Assembly: GCF_901709675.1 (NCBI RefSeq)
Contig: NC_051102.1
Coordinates: 11,109,412-11,173,411 of the forward strand
Origin: Syngnathus acus
Lineage: Eukaryota > Chordata > Actinopteri > Syngnathiformes > Syngnathidae
Direction: 5' to 3'
Length of the DNA: 64,000 nt
Under the pieces are notes generated by a model. It saw only the letters and a program-made list of their open reading frames with translations, had not been told where the DNA came from and ran no database searches. This document shows positions 34,885 to 49,200 of this stretch, piece after piece; position 1 is the first letter of the stretch; each line of letters opens with the position of its first letter. A program made the position numbers and the translations under genes.

Positions 34885-37800
34885 GTGAGTGAACTTGTGT
34901 GAAGTTGCGTCGGCCCCTCGTATCAGTTTATTTGTGTCAAGCAGGTGAGGAGAAATGAAAGCTTTCTGGATGCTGTGATTGTTTACCTTGATTGCCTTTA
35001 TTTTCATGAAAAAGCCTCAACTCATCATGTAATGACTATTTTCATATGTTTGGGCTTTGATTGATTGCAGTTGTTCTGAGGATTTGCTTTTGGGATTGCT
35101 CGGCAGTCTCCATTGAATGCTCTCAGGGGTTATCGAGGTGTCGGTTTACAATTTCGCATCGTTTCATCTTATTGCCATTCAGGGCGCTTTGAGGTATTAT
35201 GTCGGCATTATGTTTATTGCGGTGGCGTGGAAAGGAAGGTCCATTCGATTTCGTTGCTGGAAGGTGTTTCTAATCATTTGACCGAGTCATGTAAACTTGT
35301 CCAAATAGTCAAATCGAGGGCAAGCTCAGTACAGATGGCAGGATCATGCAAACTAAAGCCACAATAATGAACAGTCTGGTCCGTATCGATCAAAACGAAG
35401 CGTATTCGTAATTGATTATTTATTATTAATACAACTTGTAAGGTGGACAAAGCGGTCCGAAATCATGAACAAAGTTGGATAATGATGTGATCAAAGAAAA
35501 ATGATTTATTCCAACTGGGATATGGCGGAAAAAAAGCAGATGGTGTGAAGCCAAGGCCAAAATAACAAGCAAATCTTTATAGCAGACCACATTGTGCAAA
35601 CTCCACTTGAGTTATTACCTGAGCAAAGTGGTCCTTCCATCCTTCAGCACCATTATCATATGATGAAATGCTTAGCAAGAGACGTCCGACAAAGCAAAGT
35701 TCCAAACGCTCCAACTCGTTAGGAAAAACACTTTTTTCATTTCTGTTGGCGCGTGTGTCATTTCTCACGCTAATTGCCGAGTGAACATCCATCCCGTTGT
35801 ACAATTTGTAAACGCCCCGCCGTGCCTGATATTCTTGGCCATCCATCTGCATGTGTCCCGCTCCCTGTCCAAACCCCCGTCGCCGTCTCCCTTCCGCACC
35901 GTCCTGTGAAGGTTATTGCCATCTATCGAGTTGCTTTCATTTGTCAAAGAAAAGCCGGACACATTGTCCGTGCTCACAGCGTGTGTGTGGGGGGGGGGGG
36001 GGCATCAGGATGTGGTGCTGATGTGCAACCCTGAGGATGAAAACAGTGTGATGGGGAAATTGCACCAACTGTGAAAATGAGTCTCACTGCACAACAAAAC
36101 CCACAAGTTGAGTTTCTTTTGGTAAGAATAGCCAGAAGTGAATTTCTGTCACTATCCTTTTCTTCCCCATTTGATCTTGTTGGGATGCATCGCAGTGAGT
36201 TTTATTTCTGGCCTCCCTCCCGTGCGACGGTGGCATCATCCACCTCAGACGTGAAATCTGAGCTAGCTTTCTCTCTTGCGTTTGTTTCCCTTTGAATTTG
36301 TTGGACGCGGCCAGCCACTTCACTCTCAAATCCTGACAAGTGGAATGAATTGCACACGCGTACTCGCTTTGATTTCAGCAACACAGGCGCGCCGTGAGCA
36401 CCATATCGCCACCGACGGTCCAAAGTCTCCAGGTTGAGCAAACCCAGGTTGAAGTACCAAAAGGAACCTGTGAGGGGCACTACACTACCACAGTGGGTCC
36501 AGGATGCGAGAAAAACCATCAAAGAAGAGCAGTAGCTATAAGCTTACTGTTGTGCCAGAGTCCAAAAAATCATTCAATTCAATGTGTCTAAAGTCAGCTG
36601 TGATTCGTCCAAACGTGAAGACCGGCATCAGTCAAAGTCAACAGTGAACATTGCTCCGCTCGCCTTCCATTATGAGTCACCCACCGCACTTGAGTTCCCA
36701 ATCATTATTTTGGCGATGACGCCCACTCGGTCGAGTGTTGCCTTTGAACCGCGATGGATCTGCGAGTTTTCTTCTATGGCTGCCTGGAGCTGTGAATTTA
36801 AGTTGGAATATCCACTTGACAAAAAATGGGAGGCAACTATTGTTTCACAAAGGATGATGTTTTACTTGATGGCTTTTACTGTGCTCTGGAAATGGCTGGA
36901 ATTGAAGCTCCTTGCACAGAGCTCAAGAGTTAGTTTGTTGTTAGGGTTGGTTGTTTTTTTTTTGATCATGTCAAGCAGCCTGCGAGAGCCTCAGCAGAGT
37001 GCTTGAATCCCAAATGCAAAGTATTGCTGTAAATTGCGGCGCAGGTGGCATTTGTTAACCTTTGCACACTCGGCTGCTGCTTGTGCATTAGCGCCACGTT
37101 TGTTTTCAAATCTATTTGCCAGGTTCCGGGGAATTGAACACGACCGCTGTGCTTTTCGGACGGTCATTTCTAATTGACATCAATTCCGAAAAAAGGCTGC
37201 GTTTCCTTTCCTTGCGTGTTAATTGCGTTAACTATGCCGCCATCACGACTTACCCTGAGGGAGAGCGTTAAATGTCGACCTGGCTGGCTTTCCTCAGCAT
37301 CATCCATCAGATGCTCTTGAGAGTTATTCCGAGGAAGCTGCGTTAAGAAACCGGAAAACATGGGCCATGCTCTCTGATGTTGCCCAAAGGATAAATTCCG
37401 TTTCCCTGAGTGCTTCTTAAGAAAATAGTAGCAGGTTCACCTATTGGCTCATTGAATTTTCAACATCAATGTTGTTGAATTGAACAAAAAGCTGCAATCC
37501 GTCTTTTTTGTGCCGTTCATAGCGAGCCGTTCCCTAAACGACGCAACGTTGATCTTTTGACCACATGCGTAGCACTTTTAGCGAATGTATGCTGGTCTCA
37601 TCGCAGCGCTCTCACGCCGTACCGTGTGCAGTACGAGTTGTCTTTTTCACACTCGAGAAAGAAAAGCAATTTACATGCTGACAAAAGAACTGAAAGGAAG
37701 AGTGGCTTTGCAGTCTGCACAGGCCAGCCGTTGCCTTGTTTGGCCGAATGCTGTAAATTTGACAAATGTGGACTATACTTGGCCGTTGAATCACACAAGC

Positions 37801-38808
37801 GGGACGGCACTCTTGGCTGTTGTGGGAAGCTGGGCTGAGCATTGAGTGAAGAGAGGAAAGCCTTAGAGGATCTTCAAATGTGAACTGGCTGTTTGAAAAA
37901 AAGAAATATGCGGAGGAGAGCAGAGTTTGACAGTTGAGATTTTTCTCTGCCTTCTGTTCCTTTGAGGCAAAATGCCCATGTTGTACCATATTGTGGACGC
38001 CATTTAAAACTCAATCCATTCTCCGCACTCTCCGCAGATAGCTCAAGCAAAGTCTTTAAAGTGGAAGTCGAGGTGCAGAAAATAGTCGAAAAGCTATTCT
38101 TATAGGTGTAAATATTGGCCTAGCTTGTTTAATGTTAATGGGGATGTGGGTAAGTGCTGGTTTTCGTATTAAAAATGACATCGCATCTTTTGGGGGCGTG
38201 ATTTGTAGGGAGCCTGGAACGGATTAATGACATTCCCATTCATTACAATGGGAAACAATCATTTGGAAGGAGTGTCAAGTCAAGGCCCCGTTGGAGGCAC
38301 ATTTCTTTCCAATTTCCAGGCTCGGCCCAGGTTGTACTGTTGCATTACTGTCTGGTGCCGGCCTGTGAAATGAATACAAGCGCCCGCCTCATGAATCCGG
38401 GATTTGCATGAGATGTTTTATTTTTAGCCGCCATCTTCCCGTCCTCCCCAGCGTTTAGGGAATCTGGGCAAGCAGCGTTAATGGTCCTCATTAAGGCAAG
38501 TCGCTCCAATCCAAACTGGAGTCCTTCCACTTTAAGTGGCGCATAACATTTCTGGTGTTCCTTTCCTCCCTGCTTGTTTTCTCCCGCTGCCACTCCAGGC
38601 AACATCCTCCCTCCCTCCCTCATCCTGCTTTCGATTTTCCTATCCACCTGAGCAACTGGGCTGAGAAATAGTCTGTAAAGGTCTTCCTTATCCTTCTAAG
38701 GCTTCTTCAGATGTGTGCTTTTTCGAGTTGTTTACCGTGCAGCATAAATCCCTCGGTGGGTGAGACCGCGCGCTTGTAGTTGAAATGTGGGATTGCGTCC
38801 ATCCAATG

Positions 38809-38863
38809 AGGAAGGAAGGAAGGAAGGAAGGAAGGAAGGAAGGAAGGAAGGAAGGAAGGAAGG
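38809..38863. repeat. (GGAA)n microsatellite
   Basis: About 13-14 perfect units. GGAA arrays can bind ETS-family factors, but no function is shown here. A (CTCC) run follows at 38937-38963. Confidence 0.95.
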
Positions 38864-39461
38864 CGTTTGAAATGACTCTGTGCTCTTTCTCTCTCCTACT
38901 GTGAAGTAGAGAGCAGAAAGTTCAGGTGGTGAAGCCCCCTCCCTCCCTCCCTCCCTCCCTCCAGGTCATCGGTGAAGGAAGTTCACATTCACAGGCCCCA
39001 AGAGACGCCTTTAGCCGGCGGGTAAATATGCTTTGGTTCTGTTTATACAATAAGTGCACAGCGGTGCGCCGCGGACGCCGTTTGATACGCCGCCGGCTTG
39101 GGATTACGTGAGGCTTTTCAGTCCGAGCCGCCATCGCCGCATCATTTTGATGATGGAAACATTTTGCCTTGATGACACCTTTAGAAGCGGCTCAATTCAA
39201 TTTAACAAAGGAAAATAGCAAAACATGCCCAGACATGTTTCACTCCATTAAACTGTTGGTGTTCAAAAAAAAAAAAAAGAAGGTGGATGTCATTTTTTTG
39301 GAATGCTCTTATAGAATGAGTGAAAGGTTAAAATTCCATATTCATTTTCAAATGAAAAAGCTCACTACAGGCTGTCTCGCCTTTGACTAATTAACCTCTC
39401 AAACTGTCAACTACAAAAATCTCTCAGAAGGCTAATAAACTGTCAAGTCACTGTTTGTGTG

Positions 39462-39466
39462 CGTGC

Positions 39467-39500
<34 letters not shown>
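39462..39500. repeat. (GCGT)/(GT)n microsatellite
   Basis: A short GCGT run passes into about 14 GT units. Confidence 0.93.
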
Positions 39501-39503
<3 letters not shown>

Positions 39504-42501
39504 CTGAGTGGACACAAGTGTGTACCTCCCAAAGACCTTTCCTTCATTTGTGTCGTAGGTAGAGCAATTCAGAAAGTGTTTGACCATGTATTTGCGGAAT
39601 ATTTTCTTATGGCAGTACTTCTTTTATATTGCATCATTGTCCTCAATGTGGGCTGCAGTGTTTTTTTTTTTTTTTTTTTTTTTTGTGTGGCCTGGTCACC
39701 ATCCTTATGGCAATCATCAAAACACCTAATGAGCGAGCAGGAGTGTTCATTATCCCTACCAAAGTCCTTGTTACTGAGTTAGTCTATGAATTCCTAATTG
39801 CTTGGTTGTTGTTTTCTTCTTTAAGATGAAGAATCATTTGAAAGAACTTTTGGAATGGAAGCAGGGGTGCAAAGAGCCACCAAATGAGCACCTAAGCTAA
39901 TTGCAGCTGCTTTTTACCTCCGTGGTCCTTTCATCTGCCGTCCAATTACCTCCGATGGCGTCATAAACTCGACGTGTCTGTCGCTCACACGTATTTGATT
40001 CTGAGCAGCACCTGCAGCAATTATAACTGCCTCCATTTGCATATTTTTTTTTCTATAGGAAATTCTTTTTCTGATGAGCTTTTTCACTTAATATGCAAAA
40101 GAGTGCTGTTGTCAGCTGCTGTGCAAGATATACCCAATAATTGGCTCCGCTGAACTTAATGACATTCCTCATGGATGCGACGTATGAGTTATTATCGCTG
40201 TACAATACAATGAAAAGATCTGACCTCAATTCATTTCCTCTTGCCACACGCCACCTCTGTGCTGTTATCATTAGTCAATGGGCCCACCCCGGGGGGGGGG
40301 GATAGTCAACATGGTCCACATCCTATCTGACCTTGATATTGACTAACTGGAAATTGAATGCCTGGCACGACTCTAACACGGAATTGCATTTTGTAAATTC
40401 ATATTCTGAGTAGAGAGAATATTTGATTGCATTGGTGACTATTGACTTTGTGCTAATTTTGCTGTAAAAAGAGGTTCCTATTTTCTCAGTTGTAGTATGT
40501 TGAGATACAAGGAACCGTTTTTGGAGGTACAAGCCGTTTTTATGATTTTTTTTTTTGCTTTGAATTGCATGCTCCAAATCAGAAGATTGCAAAGAGAAAT
40601 GAATGAGGAGTGATGTTAAGATTTAGAAATCATCTTTAAAGAAGAGAAGAATGCTCATGTCAGTCAGTCTTGACTTTTAGCTTTGAATAAAGACACTGAT
40701 GACTCGTTTCCATCTTTGCGTTGCAGTGACCTTCTCTTCCAGGCTATGGCAAAAAAGAGAAAATGTCAAGCTATTTATGATTCTGTCGTCGGTGGAAAAC
40801 GTTAGCTATTGTTGAACATATCCATCCGAGGTTCACATGGGGTACCTCTAAGTTTCTGTTCCAAATCCCTTCGCTTGTGTCCTTTTTTCACCTTTGCTTT
40901 GTGAAAGAGTGATGGGGAATCAGCCATCGGATCCCCAGCCCATTTTCCCTTTGTGCTACAATAGAATCATTTGAGTGCTTTGTAAATGGAATGGACTATA
41001 AAGAGAGAAAACGTGCAGTGTAGAAGTTGCGTTTGCAGTTGCCTGCAGTTTGTTCATGATCGTTCATCGACAAATTGGTTTGTGTACGTATTTATCAATG
41101 TGGCTTGCCGTGACAAAAACGATGCTACTTAGTTATCAGTTTCTGACAATGAATAAGGAAATAACGAATACTTTTCAACACGATTTCTCCCCATAACCTT
41201 GAACAAGCCAAGAGCTCTCACTCTTGATTGTGGTGGGCGCAAAAGCGCTGTACCAATGGAAGGCCAATGACTTCCTGACAGCTACTAGGTCACATGGCAG
41301 TAAGTACTGCTGGCGCTGATTAAATCCGCCCAATAATTAAGCAGACGTCATTGATTCCCCGCAGAGAAATGGGGAAATGGAGTGCGTTCGTGTGCGTGCA
41401 GATGAACGCCACTCTTCCTGTTGCCCCTGCAGCGATGTGCCAGTCAGATACGGGTAATTTGGGAAATGAGCAGAAGTCGATTCCACTTAAATCGCCAGTG
41501 GTGGTTTGACTCATTGATGTTCCGTGCATTGTTGACTAGCGTCATGACAGCATCCGAGATGATCATTGCTTTGATGCGTGTCATCAAAAAGTATACGCAG
41601 TTGATCATTTATGTTCATCTTGTGTGGTTCTTCTTTTGGGTGCTGTAATCTTGAATTGTGAATTTGAGTTGGGATGAAATATTTTAGCATCAATCAATAT
41701 TGGCGGCGTTTATACATTCAAATAGTCTTAATAATAATGTCAAAGCAGTAATTATAGAGAACATCATAAACATTGGAGCAGTGTGTGAATTTGGAATATT
41801 TAGAAGTGGTTGTATTTGTCACTCACAAATAATTAACCAGAAAATCATTCAAGAATGATGATTTTTTTTTTTTTCCCAGAAATGCAATCGGTTTGCTTTT
41901 AAAGATGTTATAACCATACCTCACCTTCAGCAGGAGTAACAAAAAAAATGCTGTCCTCGTCTCTTTGTATGTGGTCAAATTATTTTTCAGGCACTTTTTT
42001 TCTCTTCAACTCTTTGAAAAGAGTCTGACATTGGTCATATTTGTAATCACCAAGAGTGATCATATTTTCTATTGGCCACCATACAGTTTCATCACAAGTC
42101 CGAGGTCTAGGATTTACTTTGATGATAGATAATGACATGGTAATGTCAAATTGCTGTATATGTTTTTCTATAGTTTTACTCTGCGAGCGTATTTGATAGT
42201 GACATTTCAATTCGTAAGTCCCAAGTCAAATCAAGCAAGTCGAGTGAGGTCACTACTCAAGTTTTAAGTCCAGTCACTAAATCTTGCTGTCACATGAAAT
42301 ATTTTCTTCACTGACCATCTCTTTTCAAACGAAATGAATATTTATGTTTCAAATGTGCAAATATTCATTTCTGTTCCAAGCAACTCAGTGTTTTCGAAGC
42401 AGCTGCAGTTACTCTATTTGCAAAACCAAAAAGAGCGCTGCGTTCTTCGAGATAAGCTCCAATACTGCTCTTTTGCTCCTTTAAGCCTCATTGTACAACA
42501 T

Positions 42502-42527
42502 TGGAGGGAGGGAGGGAGGGAGGGAGG
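42502..42527. repeat. (GGGA)n microsatellite
   Basis: About six units of a purine tetranucleotide, followed by cagccagccg. Confidence 0.9.
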
Positions 42528-43200
42528 CAGCCAGCCGCTTTGAATGTTTGCATTCTCAGTGCTCTACACAATTGCGCAGCTTGAACAAAACTGCCTTTGC
42601 ACTAAAAGTCGACAACAAAAGGACGCCATGCTGAGAGACTAAAATATTCACTTTGAAAACAATGAAGTAAGGTTCTTGCGTATTCTGCACACCTCACCTC
42701 TAATTAGTGGCGCAGTGCGAGGTGAAGAAAAAAAAAAGCACCATGAGGAAGGTCGCTGCAAAGCGTTTTAGACATAAATGACACCGAGAATGGGAAAGAT
42801 TGAACACTTCTTCGATCTTAGATATTCAATCATTTCAATTATCTGGAAAAAAATGGATTCAATTGAAAGTGTGGTTTTATTCCCTCTCTACTCACAAGCG
42901 GCTGCAGCCGTCAGCACGCGTGCAAGGAGAGCACAGCGGCATTAAACAAATTGGATAAATGTTATTTCTGCTGGAACGCATGGCTCGTAAAGAAGCCAGT
43001 TGCAACCGGGCCTGAAATTGGGTAAAGTCACACATTAGCTGAATATGGAAGAGCCTGCATTGACAATTTCACCCCCCCTCCATATTTGTCCTCCCAAGTA
43101 CGATCATGTATAAAACATCCTAACATACATTACAGTTTGGAAAGTGTTGGTCTTGTGGTCTTCGCACTTCCCCGTCCGGCGCCTTCTGTGGCTTCTCTGC

Positions 43201-43236
<36 letters not shown>
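43201..43236. repeat. (CCAG)n microsatellite
   Basis: About eight units. The motif is the reverse complement of the CTGG array in egfr intron 20. Confidence 0.95.
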
Positions 43237-44869
43237 ACAGGCGACGCAAATGGCCACATCGCTCACTCTGACTACAGAATTCTTTTGGGCCCAAAACGTC
43301 TCGCTTCATTCACTGATATTTTACAATCGCTTCCTGCTTTCACCCTGCGGTGCAAATTGTAAGGTTCACAAGGTTTATTCCTTTGGGCCTGAATGTTTGC
43401 TTGTTGCCATGCTCCAGTCTCACTTTCTGTTGTTGTTGTGCTGTCAGACAGCCACCACTCTGCCAGGAACTTGTCTGGACGCAAACAGTCCGGTGCCAGA
43501 CATCATTACAAAAAAAAAAGACAAGAACTCCTTGTTTGTGGCTTTGTATCGGTCAATTCGTGCGTGCGTGCGTGCGTGTGTGTGTGTGTGCCAGCTGTCA
43601 GCATTGTCTGCATGAACTAACAAACCATCAATGTTCTAATTTTGCCTTGCTTAGAGGCTAGTTTCCAGTCTATTGATTGATGTGACAGAGATCAATAATC
43701 TCTTGAGTGTGTGGGTGTGGGTGTGTTCTATTCTTTTCTTTCACGTGCCCAATTGTGTTAGTCTTTGGATCATTAAGGTCCTCAGGGAATGTCAGTGTTG
43801 TGTTTTTATTGGCCAGACATTGGGCAGCGGTGTCACCACAACAACTTTGTCTTGACACTGATAGATCATCAAAATGCAGACGAGATGGCAGGACATTGCG
43901 CTTCGCAAGTTGACAGATTTCGGGGTCTGACGAGGCGTAATGCGTGGCTAATTATCCACATCTCTTTTGTGAAGAGATTTAGTCCAGCTCTTATGATGTG
44001 TCCTCGCATTTGACGCTTTGGTGTTTACTTTGGGATATTGTTTGTTTCCCATTGGTCATGTCATTCTTCTCATACTACTCGAGAAGTGCTTGTAAGCCAC
44101 TTAATGTCCATGTAGCATCTTTAGAGTGAGCGTAGGTCTCCAAGTCAATTAGTCGGACGATGTTGACAATGGTCTTTCTGTCAATAGAAAATGACCGATA
44201 AAATATGCTAACTATGTGGAGCAATTTCACTGTGTAACGTCATCTGACTTTTAAAAGAAGAATTGCTGCCCATAATTAGTGCTAATAGCTGTTTGCAGTT
44301 CTTTTCTCTGCAATATGAGAATAAGAAAAAAACCAAAACCTTTGTTTGAGGGTCTACTTCCTATGAGTCGCACATTTTCGGAATAAAATCAAGTTGAGCC
44401 GAGTGCAATTGAGATTCAGAGAGCGCCAAATCATTTGGGTTTTGACCTGGCAACCCTTGCCCAGGTGGAGCCGCACGGGCAGGATGGATCTCTGACCACA
44501 ATTAGCATTCTCCCCAGCAAAGCGTGTGACTCAATCAGTCCGGCAGAACGCCGCCGGGAGCGGGATTAAACCGGGTTATCCCGGGCCGCAACATCCAATT
44601 TCTCGTTGAGAAAACGCCAGTCTAATTGACACATCCATAACCGTCTCCAAATTTATGCCGCACACTTTTGCGCACGTGATGCACTTGGCTCGCCCATCCC
44701 GAGTGTCACCGGCAGATGAGGATTGATTTACTGCTGTTACTGCAAAAACTGGCAGCGCGCCACCTTCCATCGCCCCCCCCCATCAGCATTTTTCCATGAA
44801 GCCAAACTTCATTTAACATGGCGACTACTGCGACTCCCCGTCAATTGGTTTATTTCCTCCATGTTTTGT

Positions 44870-45050
44870 GCAGTTGCGGATAAGCAGCCAAGTCCCGCCT
44901 CGTCGGTCCTTATTTTTAATTAAGGCACTGTAGCTTAGGAGCCGTGCATTATCCAATAATCAAAAGTTCCTTGCGTAGCTGCATTCATGACTTAATTAGG
45001 CCCAATTGTGTTAATTCGCCAACTCTTTCCAATTAGTTCCAGTTGAACAA
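44870..45050. promoter_or_regulatory. Candidate conserved non-coding element rich in TAATTA-type motifs
   Basis: This repeat-free block holds TTAATTAA near 44917, an ATCAAAAG TCF/LEF-like word near 44959, CTTAATTAGG at 44991-45000, then CAATTG and further TTAATT/AATTAG words. Dense homeodomain-type cores are usual in vertebrate developmental enhancers. Conservation was not tested. Confidence 0.25.
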
Positions 45051-45708
45051 ATCCTGCGTGCGTCCTTTTCATTTTATGTCTTATAATCAACTTCTTTTTA
45101 ATGATGTGGCTATGCACTAAAGCCATTATGAAATTTGGTCATTTCATTCTTATGGTAATTGGGTGAATTGAAAACATATTTGCATTTGCTGAACTCAAAG
45201 TTGAGTTGCCTTGCTGAATTAGCTACAAATCCGTTCAGCTCTGTCCGAACGCATCTCGTTTCTCACAGTCAGTGGAGCTTAAAGAGTTTGGACTTGTGCG
45301 CGCTTGAGACAGAACCGATCGGACACGAATCAATCGAGTGAGAAAATCTACAAGCTGAAGAAAATGTTCTGCCGTGGCCAGGTACACCTAGAGGTAGATG
45401 TCGAGACCTAAGCAAAGAAGGAAGGCAGAGAATTCGAGACACTTGCTGACCCCAACCTGGTCCCCTGTTGATAGTGTTGCCATAGAAACAGGTGTCAGAG
45501 CCCAAAGAAAGGGCACTGCAGGTTGGAAACGGCGGATGTTGCACAGGGAGAGCCACGGAAAAGGCCACTAAGCAGGTTACTAGTCATTAGCCTCACCGCA
45601 AGGTAATACGGTGCCATCAAGTTGAGGCGCTCTATTTTTCGGACTTTGCTGGAAATAGTTCACATGATAAGGACTAACCTAAATAATCCATCATACTGGA
45701 TAGGCACT

Positions 45709-45777
45709 GGATAGATAGATAGACAGATACTAGACAGATACAAGACAGATACAAGACAGACACCACGAGACAGACAG
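45709..45777. repeat. Degenerate GATA/GACA minisatellite
   Basis: Interspersed gata and gaca tetramers form a longer unit, agacagatacaa, seen about three times. Confidence 0.85.
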
Positions 45778-46049
45778 GGCCCTGAAATCTCCATTGCATC
45801 CCAATTTCAACGTCTTTCCTTCCACATTTTGAAGTGTAACGGTCCGGGCTCATCCCCGCCATCTGTGAAGTGAGTAACAAGCACTTCCAAATAGAAGAGG
45901 ATCTAAATCACATGAATGTAGATGAGGATCTGTTGTCATCATGTCGGCCAAATCATTGAACATATCAGATGGTGCCAAGCGAGCCCGCCCGGCAGTCCAA
46001 CTGGCTCTGATGAGAAGCTATGCTCGGCAACGGCGGCAGCTTTCCCAGA

Positions 46050-46128
46050 GCTGGCTGGCTGGGCTGGGCTGGGCTGGGCTGGGCTGGCTGGGCTGGGCTG
46101 GCTGGGCTGGGCTGGCTGGGCTGGGCTG
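46050..46128. repeat. GGCT/GGGCT variable minisatellite
   Basis: Four- and five-base units alternate: several GGGCT, then a repeated ggctgggctgggct pattern of about 14 bp. All frames are low-complexity. Confidence 0.93.
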
Positions 46129-46257
46129 ACTCCCATCCTGTCTGCCACCAGGTGTTGATTGCAGCTGCGAAAGGCCTCCGACATTTACTGGTGCTGTTAA
46201 CGCAAGATCTGAGACCTCATTTGGGCTGCCCAGTGGTCGTAAAGCAACGCGCGTCTA

Positions 46258-46258
<1 letters not shown>

Positions 46259-46290
<32 letters not shown>
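46259..46290. repeat. (GA)n microsatellite
   Basis: About 15 perfect GA units. Confidence 0.95.
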
Positions 46291-46291
<1 letters not shown>

Positions 46292-49200
46292 TTCAGAGCA
46301 GTGACAGAAAGGAAATTTGCTGCCGTACAAAATCTGCACTTTGACTTTTGGTCAATGATTTCTCAGAGGTCATAGGAAACAACATGCCCTTAGAATTTAA
46401 AGCTGCATTATATTTTGAGAGAAGTGCCATTAAATTTGCACTATGGCATGCGAGGAACTGTTAGCTATCCCCCTCCCAGGTTTATGACAGGGCTCAGCCG
46501 GCAATATTTTTGCCAGACGTTTTATTAGAACGATGCAGGTAAGAAAAAAAAAGCCCACAGCAAAGTACAGCTGGATGCAGAGGTAGAAAATGAGCTCCAC
46601 TCGCTATCTGCCTTGTCTGGCTGACATCTTTGGAGATGCTGTCACCTGTGTGTGAAAAGTAGCGCCTCTCACAGCCATATCCTCCTGTTCAAGCGGCTAA
46701 ATCATTTCACCTGAGCAGCCCCATTTTGTCAGCCTGTGCCGGTGTTGGGCGCCAGAAAGTGTGCACGCGTGCGCTTGTTTTAACCTTGCAATCCTCAAGC
46801 TAATATTTTAGCCTGAAGCTGAGTTCATAGGAGGTCTGTTGGAAATGTGAACTACACCTGCAAGACTTTAGAGCAGAGTTGTACAAGTGGCAGGTGGAAA
46901 CGGCCTTTGGGGAAAACCCCCCCATCTAAATCACTCTTTAACGTGGAAATAATATTTAACAAGTACCACCAATTGAATGTCTTGAATGATGTCTAACATT
47001 TAACTAGCAAGGCAATTTGAACATTTTTAGCTGATGTGGCTACATGTTGGCCTGACATCTGGCTTCTCCGAATGCCTCATCCTCAAATGAGATCAGCCAC
47101 GGAAAAAGTGCCAACCAGGTCTTGCTGTGATAAATGAGAAGAGCAGTCGCTATTCTTTCGCCCTCCTGCTCTTCTTTACTTCTTAACATTTGTTTTCGAT
47201 TTGCGGGTTTTGCACGACGGAACATTTATTGTCCATCTAAGACTGTAGGGACATTTGCTCGCTTGAATAATTCCCAACACTAACAATGGGTGTCCGCATA
47301 GATTCCTGATAACGTGTAAAAACGGTCATGTCGTGTGATGCCTCTTGAAATTTGCTAGCCAGTGAAATTCATTGAAGGGATTTAAAACAACTTCCAAGTC
47401 GGGTTTTGAAAGGCCGCACGCGGCGTTCCCATCTGTCTGCCACTCAAGCGCAAACGAAGTGAAGCGGCTTAAATTGGAAATGCAGTCCAGTTTACTTGTA
47501 GAAATGAAGACGGCTTCTAGTTGTCAGTGCGGACCTTTCATCCCAAATGATGAAAGGCAGAACATGCATCTAGCGCACAATTCCACGTAATATATACAAG
47601 AACTTAAAAGCAACAGGCAGGATAAATGCAATACATTTATAGCACACCCGGCCGGGGATGAATTTATGAACCCTGTTAATAAAAGCGCTTCTAATCTCTG
47701 CGGACGGACTGGCATATGCAGTGTGCAACTGGGCAGAAAAGGAGCACATTCACCAAAATGAGTGGCTTAGCTCCGATTCCTTTCTTTCCATGCTGGCCAG
47801 CCTCCTTGATGCTGCCAAGCGGCTGAATGTTCGTTCACTCCTGTCATGGGCACAGCCAGAGAAAATGAGGCTTTTCAACGCCAGCCAAAAGCTCCCATTG
47901 TCAGAAAGTTAGGCCTCCATCGTCTGATCCGTGAAGCGCGCGAGCCAGCGACACCAACGAGAACAGCAAGTACACGGTCGCTCGCTCGCTCGGTCGCTCG
48001 GCGGGACAAACGAGCCCATTTGCGACAACGTTGCCACTTTGCTCGTGACATCAGACTATTTTTCCATTTCACTTTATTGTCTCCCTCGGACCTTCTTTGA
48101 AATATATCCAAATCGTAACCTCTGGCATGTTTGACGACCAGATGGTCGTGTTCGACAATTCTGGATGGCCTTTCGTCCAGGCACTTCCCCGACTGTGCCA
48201 GTACACCGGGAAAGCAACGTGTATTATAGTTGTTCTGCTGGGAAAACAAACCAAAAAAATGAGATCAAAAGTCACTTGGAAAGTTGCTGGACCACACACA
48301 AAGGCAGAAGAAGACTTTAGCTGTGGGAACTTGGCTTTGGGGTAAATCCTTTTTTTTTATTTTTTTTTATTGGATTGTCGTTTAATAAAGTGCTGGGACA
48401 TCAGCCATCCTCATCAATGTCTGACATCCTGCTCATGAAAAACTACCTCGAATACTTCACAAAAGCAAATGACCGAGCGCAATGACATCTTCCCAAACTC
48501 TTAAAGAGCCTTGAGGGACGCGATAAATAAAAGCATGCGCTGACTAAGCCGTTTCATCGGCGGACAGTTGATAGCATATTTGGACACCTGACATTTGTGA
48601 TAACTCAATCTTTTACGATGGCTACAACTGAGTTCCGATGATGATTTTCACGAGACAACTTGCTTAGTTTTCCCGGTTTGCGCTAATGCATTTCGGAGTA
48701 AGAAAAAAATCAGCAGACAGTTCCCTTTGGCATCCTGGGATAAGAAGTGGAATATGCAAACTTTGCACTGTCAGATGCATTGGTTGAATTATATACTAAA
48801 GCTCCCCCAGTTCCCCATCGATCAATGGCCAGTGTTGCACAGCTGATTATAAATTCCTGTAAGGCATCAGATTGGGCTTTAATGCATTTCCCACATTTGA
48901 AATATGACTCTGCCAGAAAGTAATGCTGTATTTTACTTTTTGTGGCACAGAAATAAATCTTTAGCCTTTCCAAAATAAATCTAAACTACTCACTGAATAA
49001 TGGGTACCATCACTTAAGGGCAACGATAAGACCAGCAAGCAGAAAAAAAGCCCTATTTGATATAACTCGTGTATATATTTTTTTTCTTTATCCTTTTTTT
49101 TTTTTTTCCTCCCTCTGAGAAGCATCACTATTCTGGAGGTCACAGTAAGCCACCTCATTAATTTATATAAGTGCAACAGTAAATCTGAATTGTAGATATG

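Noticed and set aside
36584-37006. 140-codon open frame as a gene
   Set aside because: No recognised domain, no splice or polyadenylation context, and a length within chance.
45709-45777. CRISPR-like spaced repeats
   Set aside because: The units are degenerate tetramers in vertebrate DNA without uniform repeats or spacers.
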